A stretch of DNA of 64,000 nt from Lobosporangium transversale (taxonomy: Eukaryota > Mortierellomycota > Mortierellomycetes > Mortierellales > Mortierellaceae): NCBI RefSeq assembly GCF_002105155.1, contig NW_019029054.1, forward strand, positions 1 to 64,000, given 5' to 3'. Below, piece by piece: positions 21,801 to 34,827 of the stretch; positions within the stretch are counted from its first letter, which is position 1; each line of letters opens with the position of its first letter. The notes beneath the pieces were generated by a model. The model saw only the letters and a program-made list of their open reading frames with translations. It made no database searches and was not told the origin of the DNA. A program made the position numbers and the translations under genes.

Positions 21801-24800
21801 TGGGCGATATTAAACTCAAGAAGGCAGCAGGTGACTGCTTAGCTTCATACGCTGAAGCGCTCTCACTTCAATTCGTCCTTAGTCAATCGTACGATCCTCT
21901 GAAGAAACTGAAAGCACCGAAAGCCCTTGCGGATTCATTGCTATGGATTAATCAGCAACTGGAAGACTTTGGCATTGGTGGGGTACAGATTCGTGAGATG
22001 ATTGACTTTTTAAAAATAACACTTGGAAGTGCCAATGCAGCTGTACGCACTAATGCTGTCGCTGTCCTTGGAACGCTCCGTCGTTTTGTCGGGCCAGGTA
22101 TGGTATATCTAATTGTCACCGCCTTTCGTTCTCAGGTGTAAACTCTTATTCTAAAAATAATACTTCGATCATAGGGATTCGAACATTTGTTGAGGACTGC
22201 AATTCAGCACTATTGGCTACTATTGATGCAGAGTTTGCAAAGGTCGCAGACATGGAGCCGCCTCAAATCACCAAGGGAGTTGCTGAAGAGAGCACAGGTA
22301 GCGCTGCAGTGGAGGAGCTTTTCCCTAAAGTTGATATCGGGGGCCAGTTTACATCTGCTTTGTTAGAAGAATGTGGCGATGCGAATTGGAAAGTGCGTAA
22401 AGAAGGCCTGGAAAAGGTCGCTGCTATTATAGATGCCAACAAACGGATCAAGCCTAATTTAGGTGGACTTCCAGGGGCATTGAAGCTTCGGCTTGCAGAC
22501 AGCAATAAGAATCTGCAGATTCTTACGATGGAGATTTGTGCTAATGTCGCCAATGCTATGGGCAAGCCGTTTGAAAAGTATGCAAGGATCCTGTGCTCAA
22601 ATGTTGCCAGTTGTCTCACTGATCAAAAGGAAAACGTTCGAAACGCATCTATTGCTGCTTTGGAAGCATTTGCTACGCAAGGTGGATTGGACTGTCTCGT
22701 GTCATCCTTGGCAGTCTCATTGGTCACTAATTCGCCAACTTTACGTAAAGATTTACTGGCCTGGCTCACAACCTTTTGCAATGGTGCCAAGGAGCGTGAT
22801 ACGGCATTGCCAGACCTTTCGCCGCTCGCACCTCCCGTCTTGCAGTGCTTACAAGATCGTAGCCCCGATGTTCGTAAGGCAGGTCAGGCATTCTTACCCA
22901 TTTTAGTAGCCAACGTTGGATATGACGCTGTCGTTTCAAAGTGTAGTGATTTGAAAGGTGCTGCAAAATCTGCTATTATGCCCATGCTTGAAGCAGCCAA
23001 ACCTGCTCCCCCACCTCGTCCTCCATCAGTAGAAGGCACTAAACCAGTCGAAAGAGGGGCATTAAGTTCGCTCCCTAGCTTATCCAAACCAAGCGCAAAA
23101 GCTGGTGTTCGCGCCAATGCATCCGCTCTTCCTGGTGCTCCTTCAAAGATTGCTGCTCGACCAACTGCGAGCGCTCTCCCAACACCGCAAGGCCCTCCTC
23201 GTGAGCAACAGACTTCACCTATTCCAGCTCTTCCATCGCTTTCTTCGCATCCAGGACAAGGACAAGGATCGGGACTTGCTGCACCAAAATCTCGGTTGAC
23301 AATGTCTAAGAAGCCAGGTCAACCAATCCCTAGTCCCATGGAGCCCAGTATTCCAGGAGCTTCAGCACCACCTCGTGTGTCGCGCCAGCATGACTTGCAG
23401 CATGACACGCAGCAGGAGCATAACGACCTACCCTCATCTTACAACAGCAGCATTCAAATGCCTATGGGAATGTCCGCGCAACAGCGCTCCTTTGATTCGA
23501 TGGAAGGTGTTGTCCCTACATCACAACCCTTAAACGGAATCAGACCATCTGGAGCTAATAGTATGGGAGGAATGGGAGGAATGGGAGGAATGGGAGGAAT
23601 GGGGGGAATGGGAGGAATGGGAGGGATTTTGCCGATAAACAATAACCTCTCGCAGCAGTCATCATCGTCAATCCTTGCTCCACCAGCAGCGCAGATTAAA
23701 CGTCTTTCGGTATCTGGTGGAGATATGAGAGGCGAGGCAGTAATGGACTACCTTGTCACCCAGATCATGAGTGATGATCCTAACCAGAGTATAGATGCTT
23801 TGAAGCAGTTAGAGAAAACACTTCATGGCCCCCTAGATGTCATCATTCCTCATGTCAACCAGCTGGTTAATGCTCATACTCTCCAGATTCGTCTAGCCTA
23901 TACTAGACTTGAACAGCGTAGCACCCCGACTACCCGCGTATGTAAGCACCTCGTCAATTCTCTGGTCAGTATTTTCTCCAACAAGCAATTAGCAAGCAAG
24001 GTGCAATCAGATTACCTGTATAATTTGCTGCATGAACTGGCGAGTCGGCTGTTAGACAAGAATTTGGACAAAGTCGAGAGTGGTCAGCAATTGGCGAAGG
24101 CTTTGAATGTCACTATGGTGAAGGTCCTGGAGAATAGTAATCGCAATGCAACATTCAATGCATTACTTTTGATCCTGGTTCGCTGCGCTCAGCCACTCAG
24201 GAATATGGATCATGGGGATTCAGCCCACCAGGCCAAGTTTGGAGATCTTATCATGAAGTGCATCTGGAAGCTAACGAAAACAATCAAGGAATGTGTTGCT
24301 GCGGGCACATTGAAACCAAATGAATTATTGGCAGACATGAATGATTTCTTAGTCTCAATATCGCCGCCCGAGTGGAAGCGACGTGCTCAAGAAGGAGTCC
24401 CATTGGGTGACATGCCTCTAAGAACCGTCAAGACAGTACTAGTAGAATTATCCTCTGGTATGGGAGATGAAGTTTTTAATCACCTCGACCTGATCGAAGA
24501 CCCAAGCAAATCAGCTATTCATCAGTATTTAGTCCACATGACTGGACCTAAGAAACGTCCTGTTACTCCGGCACAGAACCCTCCATTACAATCTGCTCCC
24601 AGCAATGGTGCCCGTGAACGGCTGTCGGTTATTGGTTCAATGACCAACCAAACCCTGCTCCATCAACAGCAACAACAGCAACAACAGCAACAACAGCAAC
24701 AACAGTTGCAACATCAACAACAGTTGCAACATCAACAACATCAGCAACATCAGCAGCAGCAGCTACAGCAGCAACTGTCACAACCTCAGCTTCAGCCCCC

Positions 24801-26364
24801 ACTAGGCCAGTTGCCATCATCACTGCAATTCCAGCAGTCGCCTCAGTTTCAACATTCCTCCACTTCGCCGAGAACCCCTCTGCAATCTACTTTTACATCC
24901 CAGTTGCAAGCGCCACATACTTCTACTTCTGTATTTGGATCTCCTCAACTTGAATTTAATAGTGCAGGCGCTAACTTTAACCGCTTGAGTATGGTCATGG
25001 GGCAGTCTCCAGTCCGAAGCCACAGCACCGGCGGTAGCGAAGGCAAGGGCGCAGATGACACGTCGGGTGCGTCTGAAACAGAAATGAATAGTCGACTGAC
25101 TCAGATATTTACCAAGATTGGGACCAGAGAGGAGACAAAGCAGGTATGAATACTCTTCATAATATTGACCTGAACCGGCATTCAACTTATTGATTTTTTC
25201 TAATTTTTTTTTTTTTTTTTTTTTTTTTTGCTTATATTATGACAGGGTATTTCGGATTTGTACCAATTTCAAAAGATGTATCCCAATATGGAGTCTAAGG
25301 TGAATGCACAACTTGCCAAGACGGGGACTTTCTTCCAGAGTTATATTCGGAGAGGTCTAGCTAATTTGGAGGCAGAGGCAAATGCGGCCGCTACAGGTGG
25401 CTCTACACAAGCCTCAATCAGTACCCTAGGGATAGGCGGAGCAGGATCACCACTCGTCCGGGACCGTGAGGCAATGGAAGCAACCGCAAGAAAACGAGAA
25501 AGTATACTCTCGATGGTAGGCTCTGATAGTGAGACAAGTGCCGTAGGATCATCCTCTATCGATCCATCGGAGTCATACAAAGATCGTCTCGCTCGGCTTC
25601 AACAGATGTTTGGATATAAACTGGTAAGAAATGATGCCTGACTGTTAGCATTCAATAATCTCATAAATAAGTTTGAGTGTAAGATAGTCATATTAATTAA
25701 CTTTGTACACGTACACTTATTCTCACTATCATCTTTAAAGCAGGATTCCAAGACGCCTTCTCCGGTTCATGACAGTCATGATCCGAATAGCAGATTGATG
25801 GAGGGCCGTAATAGTCCCAGTTTGGCAATGCGGCAGCAACAAGAGCTTGATTTTCAGCAGCATCAATTGCAACAACAACAAATCTTGGCGCAGCACAATC
25901 GTTCTCGCCCATCGTCTCTCTATCAGTCAACTCTCTCTAGCGCATCTGCTTCACCCACAGCTTCACAATTTAGCAGCTCAGTAAGTGGTATGCATTTGCC
26001 ATATCAGGGGCAATATGCACCTCAACAAGATGGAGGTATCGGCAACAACATCTTGAACAACGGGTACCCTAATACAACAGGGAATAATGGCGTTGGAAGT
26101 GGAAGTGCTTTAGCTAATAGTATTTCGCCATCATCGTCAGCCCCTTCACTCCAAGCACTGCAAGAATCGATGGCGGCCAAGGAGCGTGCTCAAACGGTCG
26201 CATTAATGAAGGAACGGCTAGCGCGCATGAAAACACAGACATTGACATCGTCTCAATTGGCTTTACAGCAATTTCATCAGCAGCAACAGAATGCTGGGGG
26301 CGACCTTGGACGCGGGAATGGGACAGGATCAGGGGGTGGTAATGCTAGTGGACAATATTTTTAA
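18859..26364 (+). CDS. XMAP215/Dis1/Stu2-family microtubule polymerase
   Basis: TOG-domain protein that binds tubulin and promotes microtubule plus-end growth at spindle poles and kinetochores. About 12 exons, about 2,100 residues. Exon 1 ends LQERLEHK and joins NWKARVSAYEELAKLF, the first TOG helix pair. Further TOG arrays start at NFYELLASKKWQERKEAL (about 20,150), LIAEFGDSSWKVRLEAM (about 21,455) and LLEECGDANWKVRKEGL (about 22,355). The C-terminal conserved module includes DYLVTQIMSDDPNQSIDALK (about 23,745). Linkers are low complexity: an Ala/Pro/Lys segment near 21,000-21,110, Met-Gly-Gly repeats and a long Gln/His tract. Four TOG arrays plus the C-terminal one resemble animal ch-TOG rather than two-TOG yeast Stu2. 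The stop at 26364 is 148 bases before the exportin gene. Confidence 0.93.
23563..23625 (+). repeat. 9-bp repeats encoding Met-Gly-Gly
   Basis: About seven copies of ATGGGAGGA, in frame within the XMAP215 gene, encode (Met-Gly-Gly)n in the linker after the fourth TOG array. One copy reads ATGGGGGGA. It is likely length-variable between strains. Confidence 0.85.
24664..24779 (+). repeat. CAA/CAG repeat encoding Gln/His tract
   Basis: An in-frame run of CAACAG and CATCAACAA-type units in the XMAP215 gene encodes a glutamine-rich tract of about 38 residues with interspersed His and Leu. It lies in a disordered linker and would be prone to slippage. Confidence 0.85.
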
Positions 26365-26512
26365 TAGTCGATTATTATAGTTGCATGCTGTAAAATAAAC
26401 TTCATAGACTTGATCTGAATAAACCTTATTGCCAAATAGGCCATGACACAATAAAATTAAAATTATGAAAGAAAGGAGACTTCTCTTTTGCAGCACATTA
26501 GATCAGATCAAG

Positions 26513-27327
26513 ATGGATGAGGCTAGTAAGAGTTGTATACATGTATAGAAGTCAAGTGAAGACATATTCTATTGTTTTACTGTTGACAGCACTCTAATTT
26601 ACACAATGTAATTAGCTTTGAGAAGTCTTATACAGGCATTAGAAACGATTCACAACCCAACCAGTGCAAATGAAGCTCGCCGACAAGCGGAAGATGTATG
26701 GACAAAAAAAATTACAATGATCGCAAAATAGCTGACAGTTATTAATATTAGTATGCTCTATAATTGACTGCTTCTTCATTTACCTCCACTTCAGTTTTGC
26801 GAGGATATGAGGCGTCATGCAGCGGCACCCATGTATGGATATTACCTCGCACACAAAGACAAACAGCAACCAGATGTACTACGCCACTTTGGGGTAGGAC
26901 TCATGGAATACTGTGTTCGCTATCGTTGGACTGATGACACTTTAATTCAAGAGACGAAGGAGTCGCTCAAGCAAGGCGCTATGTCGCTTATATCAGAGGT
27001 ACATTGAGCCAGTAGCTCATATATATCCAATATAAATGCCTAAGTATTGTCTTCAATCACAGCCGTAGCTAACGCTACTTCTTTCGTTCTCATCACTCCA
27101 TTGCCTCAAACACAGGGCCTCAAGCCAATGCTAGAGGAACAGTCATTTATAAAGGAAAAAGTGGCGCGTCTTTTCGTGGCAATTGCAGAGCGTGAATGGC
27201 CCCTTTATTGGCCTAGTATGAATACTTTCCTGAAAGAGCAGTTCTTTAAAGATGTAAGAAAACCCCTCCGCTTCATAAAAAATAAAGTAAAGGAGGCGTT
27301 ATATTCTTGGAAACTAGTAGACACATT

Positions 27328-27362
<35 letters not shown>

Positions 27363-30300
27363 AAAAAAGAGATTAATATTTCAATTACGTATCGTAGGAA
27401 TTAGGAAAAGAAATGGTATTGCTGATTTTAAAATCGATTTGCGAGGATGTTTGGATTTACAATGATCCGCTAGCAGCGCTAAGACAACAGGAATTGAGGA
27501 CAGGGCTTTTGGAGATCATGGCGAGCCAAGATATATTGAAGAAGCTGTATCCAGATGGGTGGGATAGAGGCAAAAAGGATATAGAATTTATGTATGGCGA
27601 GGAAGGTAATGAAGGCTGGACCAAGCGAATAAGCAGCCTACTGCAGGACATTCTACCCCATTGCCAATCAGAGGTAATGGAACAATGGAAACAAGCTTAA
27701 GAAATGACAAGTACAATATTGATAGCAGCAGAGATCCTACAAACTAAATTAATCATCCTTTCCCCACAGACCATAACGCTAAAGGATGAAAAGCTCGCAG
27801 TCGCAGCTTTGAAAACGCTTGCAGTAACTTTGGACTGGATCCTCTGTCCGTAAGTTATCAAGGGAAAGGTCAATCGTAGATACATGGAAATGAACCATTT
27901 CCTCCGCGATATTCTGTTGGTATTGATGAGCATATCGTTTGCCATATTATTTTGATACAGTACAATCGCATCATCTCCTATTGTCCAGCTTATCTGTCAG
28001 ACTCTGTTGTCGCCTTCCATAAAGATCCGTTTGGTAAATGATAGCTTAAGCCTCATGTTTTTCCATCTCTATCAAATCTCGAAAGTCATTAACTTTAACA
28101 TGCGTTTAAATCTACTTTTTTTATTTATCATTATATAATTAGGCTGGCGCAGAGTGTTATGATTCCTTAGCATGCAGAAACATGACAGATGTGGAGAGAA
28201 ATGAAGTTCTTTGGCCGGTCTTGGACCAAGGTGGAATGGATTTGATATCAAGAGCTTATCTGATGTACGCTACACAGCTTGTGCAAGGAGGAGCCTATGA
28301 GTTTGTACAAAAAATGGTGCAGGTATGGGTAAATCTCTACACAAATACCCTTGAACGATGATATAGGCAAATGTTCATTATTAACCAAACAAACGTTCTG
28401 CTGATTCATCTGTAACAGGCCACCGTCAATCTTGGAGAACAACAGCTTTGCGCAAAGCGCAATACACACGCTCCTAAAGATCTATTCATGTAAGTTAAAT
28501 AATGCATTTGGATAGCTAGATTAAAGAGGTTTTAGCCTTGAAAATCTGTGTATTAATCCCTTGTTTAGACTTCTTCAGCTATTACACTCGATGGCGTCCC
28601 ATCCCTCAGTCTTAATAGTATCAATTGTGACATTTTTCTGGTCAACTATCTTGCGTCATGAAACATTTTCAAAGGTAGGGCAGCATTTGACAACTATGTA
28701 TTTTTATTATATTTTTTTGTCCTATGAAGTCTTATCGCATCCACACTTTATATGCTGTATAGAACTCTGTCGTGTGTTCATTTGCTCCAAAGCTCTTGGA
28801 AATATACTCTGCCCATCTAGCAAAGGACATCAAGAACCGATGGAATCGGGACCCTATTTATAAACATTTTGCCATTATTGACTTCGACTCCTTTTCTGAA
28901 TTTCAAGGGAGAGCTTTGCAACTCTTCCAGAGGGCGGCCGATGTGATCCGCCTCGTTGTGCCAATCATAGTAGGTGCGCATATAGATATGGCATACTCAG
29001 ACAAAAGCACTGTTGGTAAGGATACTAATATGTCTGTACATTTCGCATCGTCTAGCCACTAGACGCGTTCTTTTGGGTAGCAAACCGAGTCTCCGAGGTC
29101 CTCATGATGGAGTTTCCTTTCGAAAACGGTATGTGCTACGATATTCAAATTAATAAATTCTGTCTTTTAACACGGGTAGTCCTCATTCTTACAGAAAAAA
29201 AAAAAAAAAAAATGCTTACACCATAGTCAAGGAAACATCACAGTTCAAGGTCTTTGATGGTACTCTCACACTCATGGAAACAACAGTATCCAGTCTGACA
29301 GAGATCATGTCCAATAAAGCTCATCCTCAATCTACACAGTTGCTTGGGGGCATGAATTCTGTTCTTAGTGTTATCATCGAGTATGACGGCAAGGTATAAG
29401 GTTTGCTATTTACTACATCTGCGCACTGTTAACCATGCTCTCCATATTGATAACTTTTTGTTTTTTATCTTATTCATAGTGCTCTGTAGCTCTAGAAAGA
29501 GTTCTCGCATCTATTCCAGCGTTCTCAGATATGTTTAAGCAAAATTCAACGCTGCTATACCGTTCATTGGATAAGGTGTGATAAAGAAATATAGGCTCGC
29601 AAGGGCAATCGTCTGGGGGGCTTTCTGCACTCAAATTGGTACTCATTATTATTTTCTATATAATTGTACCTAGCTATTCAAGGCCGTTGAATATCCTTCA
29701 TTAGATAAGTCCCTTTCGAATGGCGCCCGAATGAGTGACATGGCTGCAAATACCCTTGTTAAGATTGGTAGGGCAATCCCTAATATACTCTATCCAATCT
29801 ATGGTGAGATTGAGTCTGCAATTCAGCGTTTGGTTGAACAAAACATTATTACACAAGGCCTCAAGAAAACTCTCCAAAGTTTTCTGTTAGTTATTGGATT
29901 CAATTCAGATTTACCAGTAAACCAGACTGCTATCTTTGAAAAAGTCGTCCTACCCGTAATTATCGACTTTCAGTCGACGAGCGTAACGGAAGCATTATCA
30001 ACTCCACGAGCATTTTTAACATATGTTGGGGTGGATGACCTATGCACAGCAGCCTCCAAAACCCTTCAACCAGTGGAAATCAACCAACTAAAGGGGACAA
30101 TTATCCAACGTCGACAGATAAAGAGTCTGGTTGAGGCTTTACACACTTTCATGAAGGAGACTATTGATGTTAAAAACCCTCACACGATGGAACCCTGGGC
30201 ATTTCATCTAAGCTCGATCATGCCCAATTTGTTTTCAACAATGCGTTCTCTAAACGCCATATGCAATGAACAGGTATGGACGAACGTGAATACGGATATT

Positions 30301-31717
30301 AGGGACCACATCTTATCGCTCTCAGCAGAAGACAAGATCGTATTAGTGACAGGAAAGACAGCACCCAGCGCTTTCTTTGGACGATCTGCCGAATCAGACC
30401 TAGTCAAATTGGCATTGGATATTAAAATTTGGTTGGCTGTGCTGAGAGATCAATCCTATCGAGTCCTTGCTCAAATCTCGCTACTCGGATCCTCGTTCTA
30501 TGCGACCCCATCATTGCAGGTTATGTTGGAGCAATCGTTATTTGAGCATGTGGACTTTATCAATAATCGTCAATTAAGATTTCTTATTAACTATGCGGTA
30601 CAGCCGCTGGTTAAGAACTGCCCAGAACCCTACATGGACTCAGTCCTTTCGCATCTATTGATGCATTTATTTTCGTATCTGGATCAACGCTTACGTAATG
30701 ACTGGGCTTTGGCATCTGAAGAGGGATTGGTCATAGATGAAATGGAGGATGAAGGAGACAGTGAAGACGTGGATATTTCAGATGGAATTGCCAGAGAAGC
30801 AATGCTGCGAGACCTTACGCGAGACGTTGCTAGCTTTGTTTGTTCAATTTTGGAGTTTGGTAAGCAAAAGCCTATGATTCAAGATCCTGGAAATAGCGCA
30901 ACAGCCTCTACGATCATGCAGAAAGAAATCACGCCCCTAGCGTTATCTATTTTATCAAGACAGGCCATTGCACAAGCCGTCATCACTCTATTGTGTCACA
31001 TTGTGACTCTCAAGGACACAAAGGCATGTGTACGCGCAGTGGATGCCATTCAGCGTACTCTGGTTGTATTGGTCCAGAATTCCCCCGGGACAAAAGATAT
31101 CATTGGTGCATTTTCAGCAATGGTTCTTAAGGCAGCAATGGAAGCCATCCACGATCCTTATCATCAAGAGGGCCAAGAAAAATTAATTCAACTTATCACG
31201 GAAGTTTATGTTGAGGTTCGTCCGTATGATATAGCGCCCAAGGCAGTTTTTCAACAGGCGTTAGGTGCAGACATTCAACGTCTTGAGGTAAATCAGCGCA
31301 ATTCAACTTCACGGATAAAAGGGTCTTGTAGAATATAGAATAAGTTTACATTAATTATATTGCATTTCTTTATCGTTCTAGGAATTCGAGCAGGAGCTTG
31401 CAAAATCCACCAGTAATCGAACTAAAAAACATGCACTTGTGAAAAACTTTTTGCAAAGCATTATTGGAGTAAGATCATCACAAATCTCGCCTTGTGTTCT
31501 TGCTGTTACCGGAAGGAAAATCGTTCAGAGATCTAACTCTATATGGTCTTTAATGTAGGTTGCAAAGTCAGAGTGGTTTAAGCAGAAGTTGGTTGGCGAT
31601 AATCCTACGCCTGGTAGGACTATTGATGTAAAGTATGACCGCCCTTCAAAGTCTGTGCTAGATTCTGAGGAGCATGACGACATTGGCGAGGGTCTTGCAT
31701 CGTTGTTTGATGAATAA
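26513..31717 (+). CDS. Exportin-5 / Msn5-type karyopherin
   Basis: Nuclear export receptor of the importin-beta superfamily, a HEAT-repeat solenoid of about 1,200 residues. In yeast Msn5 exports phosphoproteins; in animals exportin-5 carries structured RNA. The first coding exon is only 13 nt (26513-26525, ATGGATGAGGCTA). It joins exon 2 at 26616 to give MDEATLRSLIQALETIHNPT, then AEDFCEDMRRHAAAPMYGYY in exon 3; these phases were checked. The exportin N-terminal (Xpo1-like) region continues with FIKEKVARLFVAIAEREWP and ELGKEMVLLILKSICEDV. A long exon (29731-31287) forms the C-terminal solenoid with an acidic insert EEGLVIDEMEDEGDSEDVD. Final exons end GEGLASLFDE. There are well over ten introns, one with a T-run of about 30 at 27328-27358. 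The exportin-5 rather than importin label rests on overall pattern. Confidence 0.85.
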
Positions 31718-31847
31718 ATTAAAATATGTACTTATTAGATGAGCTGTCACAAAAACAATGCTATATCAAGCCAAGCCATTCTAGCTCTCCTAGTTAAAAC
31801 TACTTTTACACATTTCATTTTAAAGACCTCCATAACATTCTCAAATC

Positions 31848-34497
31848 ATGGCCGATCCCACTTCCACAGATGTTAAAAGTGACTCTGAACCCTGGTCTGT
31901 TCTCGAAAACTTGATTCTTGCACAAGCAATCTACAAATGCGGCGGCACCGACTGGGTTGCAATTGCACGCACCATCAAGGGACATCCCCAAGTTCATCGC
32001 TCTAACAACTTTTTCTCACAAAAGGTGCGATTGACGATTGAATTGAACCTTCACACGGTTTCACACCTCAACATTTTTTTTTGTCTCTTAATTGATGTGT
32101 CACAATGGCAGAAAGTATGTTAGCACAGATGTCGTAAGACTAACTTACTTGTTCTCAAAACATTGGCAACTAGAGTTGTGCCACTCAATATACCCACCTC
32201 TTAAAGAACCTGGAAGCCGAAACGTAAGATAAGAGCAAAACCATGTTTAGATTTTCATAATGATGACTGTGCAGTTATACTGTGTTACTCTACTTTGCTC
32301 TGAATATTTATTAATGTGTACTAACAAATACAATTCCGATAGGCGATCAAAGCAATCGCGCGGTGAGGCAGGATCTTCAGCTTCACAAGGTATTTATGTC
32401 ATTTTTGTCAATAGGAGCCGTACAGCCAACCATCCTCCTACAATTTTATTTGAACCTGCAAAGTAATTTCGTTATCTTTGTACGAAAAAAAAAAAAAAAA
32501 AAAAAAAAGATATCCCCTCTGTAGTAAAGCTTGCCGGACAACTTTATAATCAACGGATATTGGAGATCAAGGCGCTAATTCGGAAGGATGAAGAAAGGTT
32601 TAGAGCATTGGTAACGGAGCTCGAAGAGATTCGTCAAGGCAAATGGGATAGCCAATTGGCTGAAGAGCTGAAAAAGAATCCACCTCCACTCATATCTGAA
32701 AACGAAGCACCTACGAATAATAGTGACACCTCAATAACTGCTAATACGGATGATTCGCATTCGCAGCTGCATCAAGAAGGCGATGGTAACAATGCCACAA
32801 CCTCATCATCTGACATCAACACAATAGAGCCTTTCGCTCTTACATCGTCATCTGAAGCTCCCTTACCACAGAGTGCGCTGAATTCCGAACAAGTAACAAT
32901 CCTCTCTAATGAAGATGAAATCTCTTTAAAGGCAACACCCACAACTATACAATCGGAAGAAATTTCCCAACTAGAAGAGGATGTGAATATGGAAGATGTA
33001 GCTGGATCGCAACAAACACCACAAGACGCCTCTATAGAATTCAGTAATAGCATCTCATCAAGTGCAGCGCCAACGCTTGTTCAAGGGACAGTGGATATTG
33101 AAATGAGCGACGCTACAGAACAAGAGCCACTAAAATCCGACGCGATACCTGAGAATAACGCAATGCCTAAAATCGCTGAGATGCATTATGGGAAACCAGA
33201 TACAGTTAGCGCCTTAAAAGACAGACAACATTTGAACGAATCGCTAGGATCAGAATCAGATTTATTGCAGTCTGGAGCCATCCATGAGGAGATAGATATT
33301 GCACCCAGTGGAGGGGAGCAGGCCCCGGAGACCAATACACAACTGAAAAATGAAGCTATTGATGAAGAAGCCAATGTCGAAAAACAGGGCAAGCGTAAAG
33401 ACGACGAGATGATGACGGAGTCCGAGATAAAGGACAAGGAAGAGACTGAGGAAGATTCGAAGAAGGCTTCTTCACGGGAAAAAACACCAGAATTGCATGA
33501 GAATACTGAAGAAACATTGAAAAAAGAGGAAGAGCTTAATTTAAAACCTCTCCTAGTAGGATCAGAGAAGATTAACGAGGCAGAGCATAGTCTCAGCCAC
33601 GATCACGATCACGACGGAGAAGATACAGGACATGAAGGCGCAACCAGCGGAGATGAAGATGTAGCTGGATCAACCACCAAAGCAGCTAGGAAACCAAAGA
33701 AGATTAAAACAAGTACCGTGCCCGGAAAGCGTAGAAGGCGTTCTACTCGTGGGACAGCCAATGCGGTTGATATTAATGAAGATGGAGGCTATAACAGCAC
33801 AGACAGTGAAGCTACAGATGGTGTCAACACCAATATATCGTCCGATCATGTTATACGGCCTCAGATGGATGACAAGAAATGGAAAAAAATTCTGATGATG
33901 ATTTGGTCTGACATTGCTAATCATCGATTTGGAGCCGTATTTATGCAGCCAATTAAAGAACAGGATGCACCTGGTTACTACTATATGATCAAACGACCCA
34001 TGGATCTCAAGAGTATCAAGGAGCGTATCCGTGATGGTGTAAGTTGATTCAAAATGCATAGGAAGGCATCAAGCAACGCCATTTGACATAGACTTCGACT
34101 AGTAATTTGGAAGCACCACCTAATTCAATTCTTAACTTACGTTTTAAACTGTTTAACATATTTAATATAGCAAATTACAAACGCAGATGAGTTCCACCGG
34201 GATGTCCTACTGATGTTTATGAACGCCATTATGTATAATAATGAGGATACTGAAGTTTATCATATGGCACAGGCTATGATGTCAGAGGTCGAATTCATAA
34301 TCAAGAACTTCAAGAGTTCTCAGTCATTTGCTCCTATAGGTACATCAGGGGGCTTAGCCCAAATTGGGTCTAGTAGTACTTCGACATCGACCACACCGAC
34401 TACTCGTACTGCAGGATTGGATTTATTATCTGGCTCAAGTCAGCCCATGACCCGCAAAAGGAAAAGTTCTGGGCTTGAGATGACACCTGTAGAGTGA
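31848..34497 (+). CDS. BRD8-like bromodomain protein (NuA4/TIP60 complex type)
   Basis: About 710 residues in five exons. Exon 1 ends FFSQK at 32024 and joins SCATQYTHLLKNLEAE in phase. The N terminus, WSVLENLILAQAIYKCGGTD followed by WVAIARTIKGHP, is the SANT-like module of BRD8 and fission-yeast Bdc1, subunits of the NuA4 histone acetyltransferase complex. A helical segment follows (LYNQRILEIKALIRKDEERF). The middle 300 residues are acidic and disordered, ending in a basic patch (GKRRRRSTRG). The C-terminal bromodomain runs from KKWKKILMMIWSDIANHRFG to EFIIKNF, with the ZA-loop YYYMIKRPMDL and the acetyl-lysine-binding asparagine in MYNNED. The start lies only 130 bases from the exportin stop. 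Confidence 0.88.
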
Positions 34498-34646
34498 GAT
34501 GAGATTTGTAATACAAAAAAAAATATTGCGCAGCACTTTTCATTTGATTCTTGCCCTTAAGCAAATCATGTATATAAACTCCAGTTCTTTGTAATGCTCA
34601 ATGCAATTTTCTTTTCTCTTTTACCTCTCTACTCTTTACACATTCA

Positions 34647-34693
<47 letters not shown>

Positions 34694-34827
34694 GAGAGAG
34701 AACAGAGAACATTAAAAAGAACAGAGGCTGTTTAATTGAACCCTGAAATCATCAAAAACCTAATTTTGTCTTGCTCATCCTTCATTCTTTTTCAATTAAA
34801 CCCATTTATTCAAGCTATACATTAACT
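34498..34827 (+). promoter_or_regulatory. BRD8-XPB intergenic region with T13-A30 run
   Basis: A 330-base gap between two plus-strand genes. It contains a T13 run directly joined to an A30 run (34647-34689), which can fold on itself, followed by a short GA repeat. The gap must hold the 3' end of the BRD8 gene and the promoter of the XPB gene. No defined motif is recognised. Confidence 0.4.

Noticed and set aside
24629-24823. Minus-strand Val/Ala-rich frame
   Set aside because: It is the complement of the Gln codon repeat, a typical low-complexity shadow.
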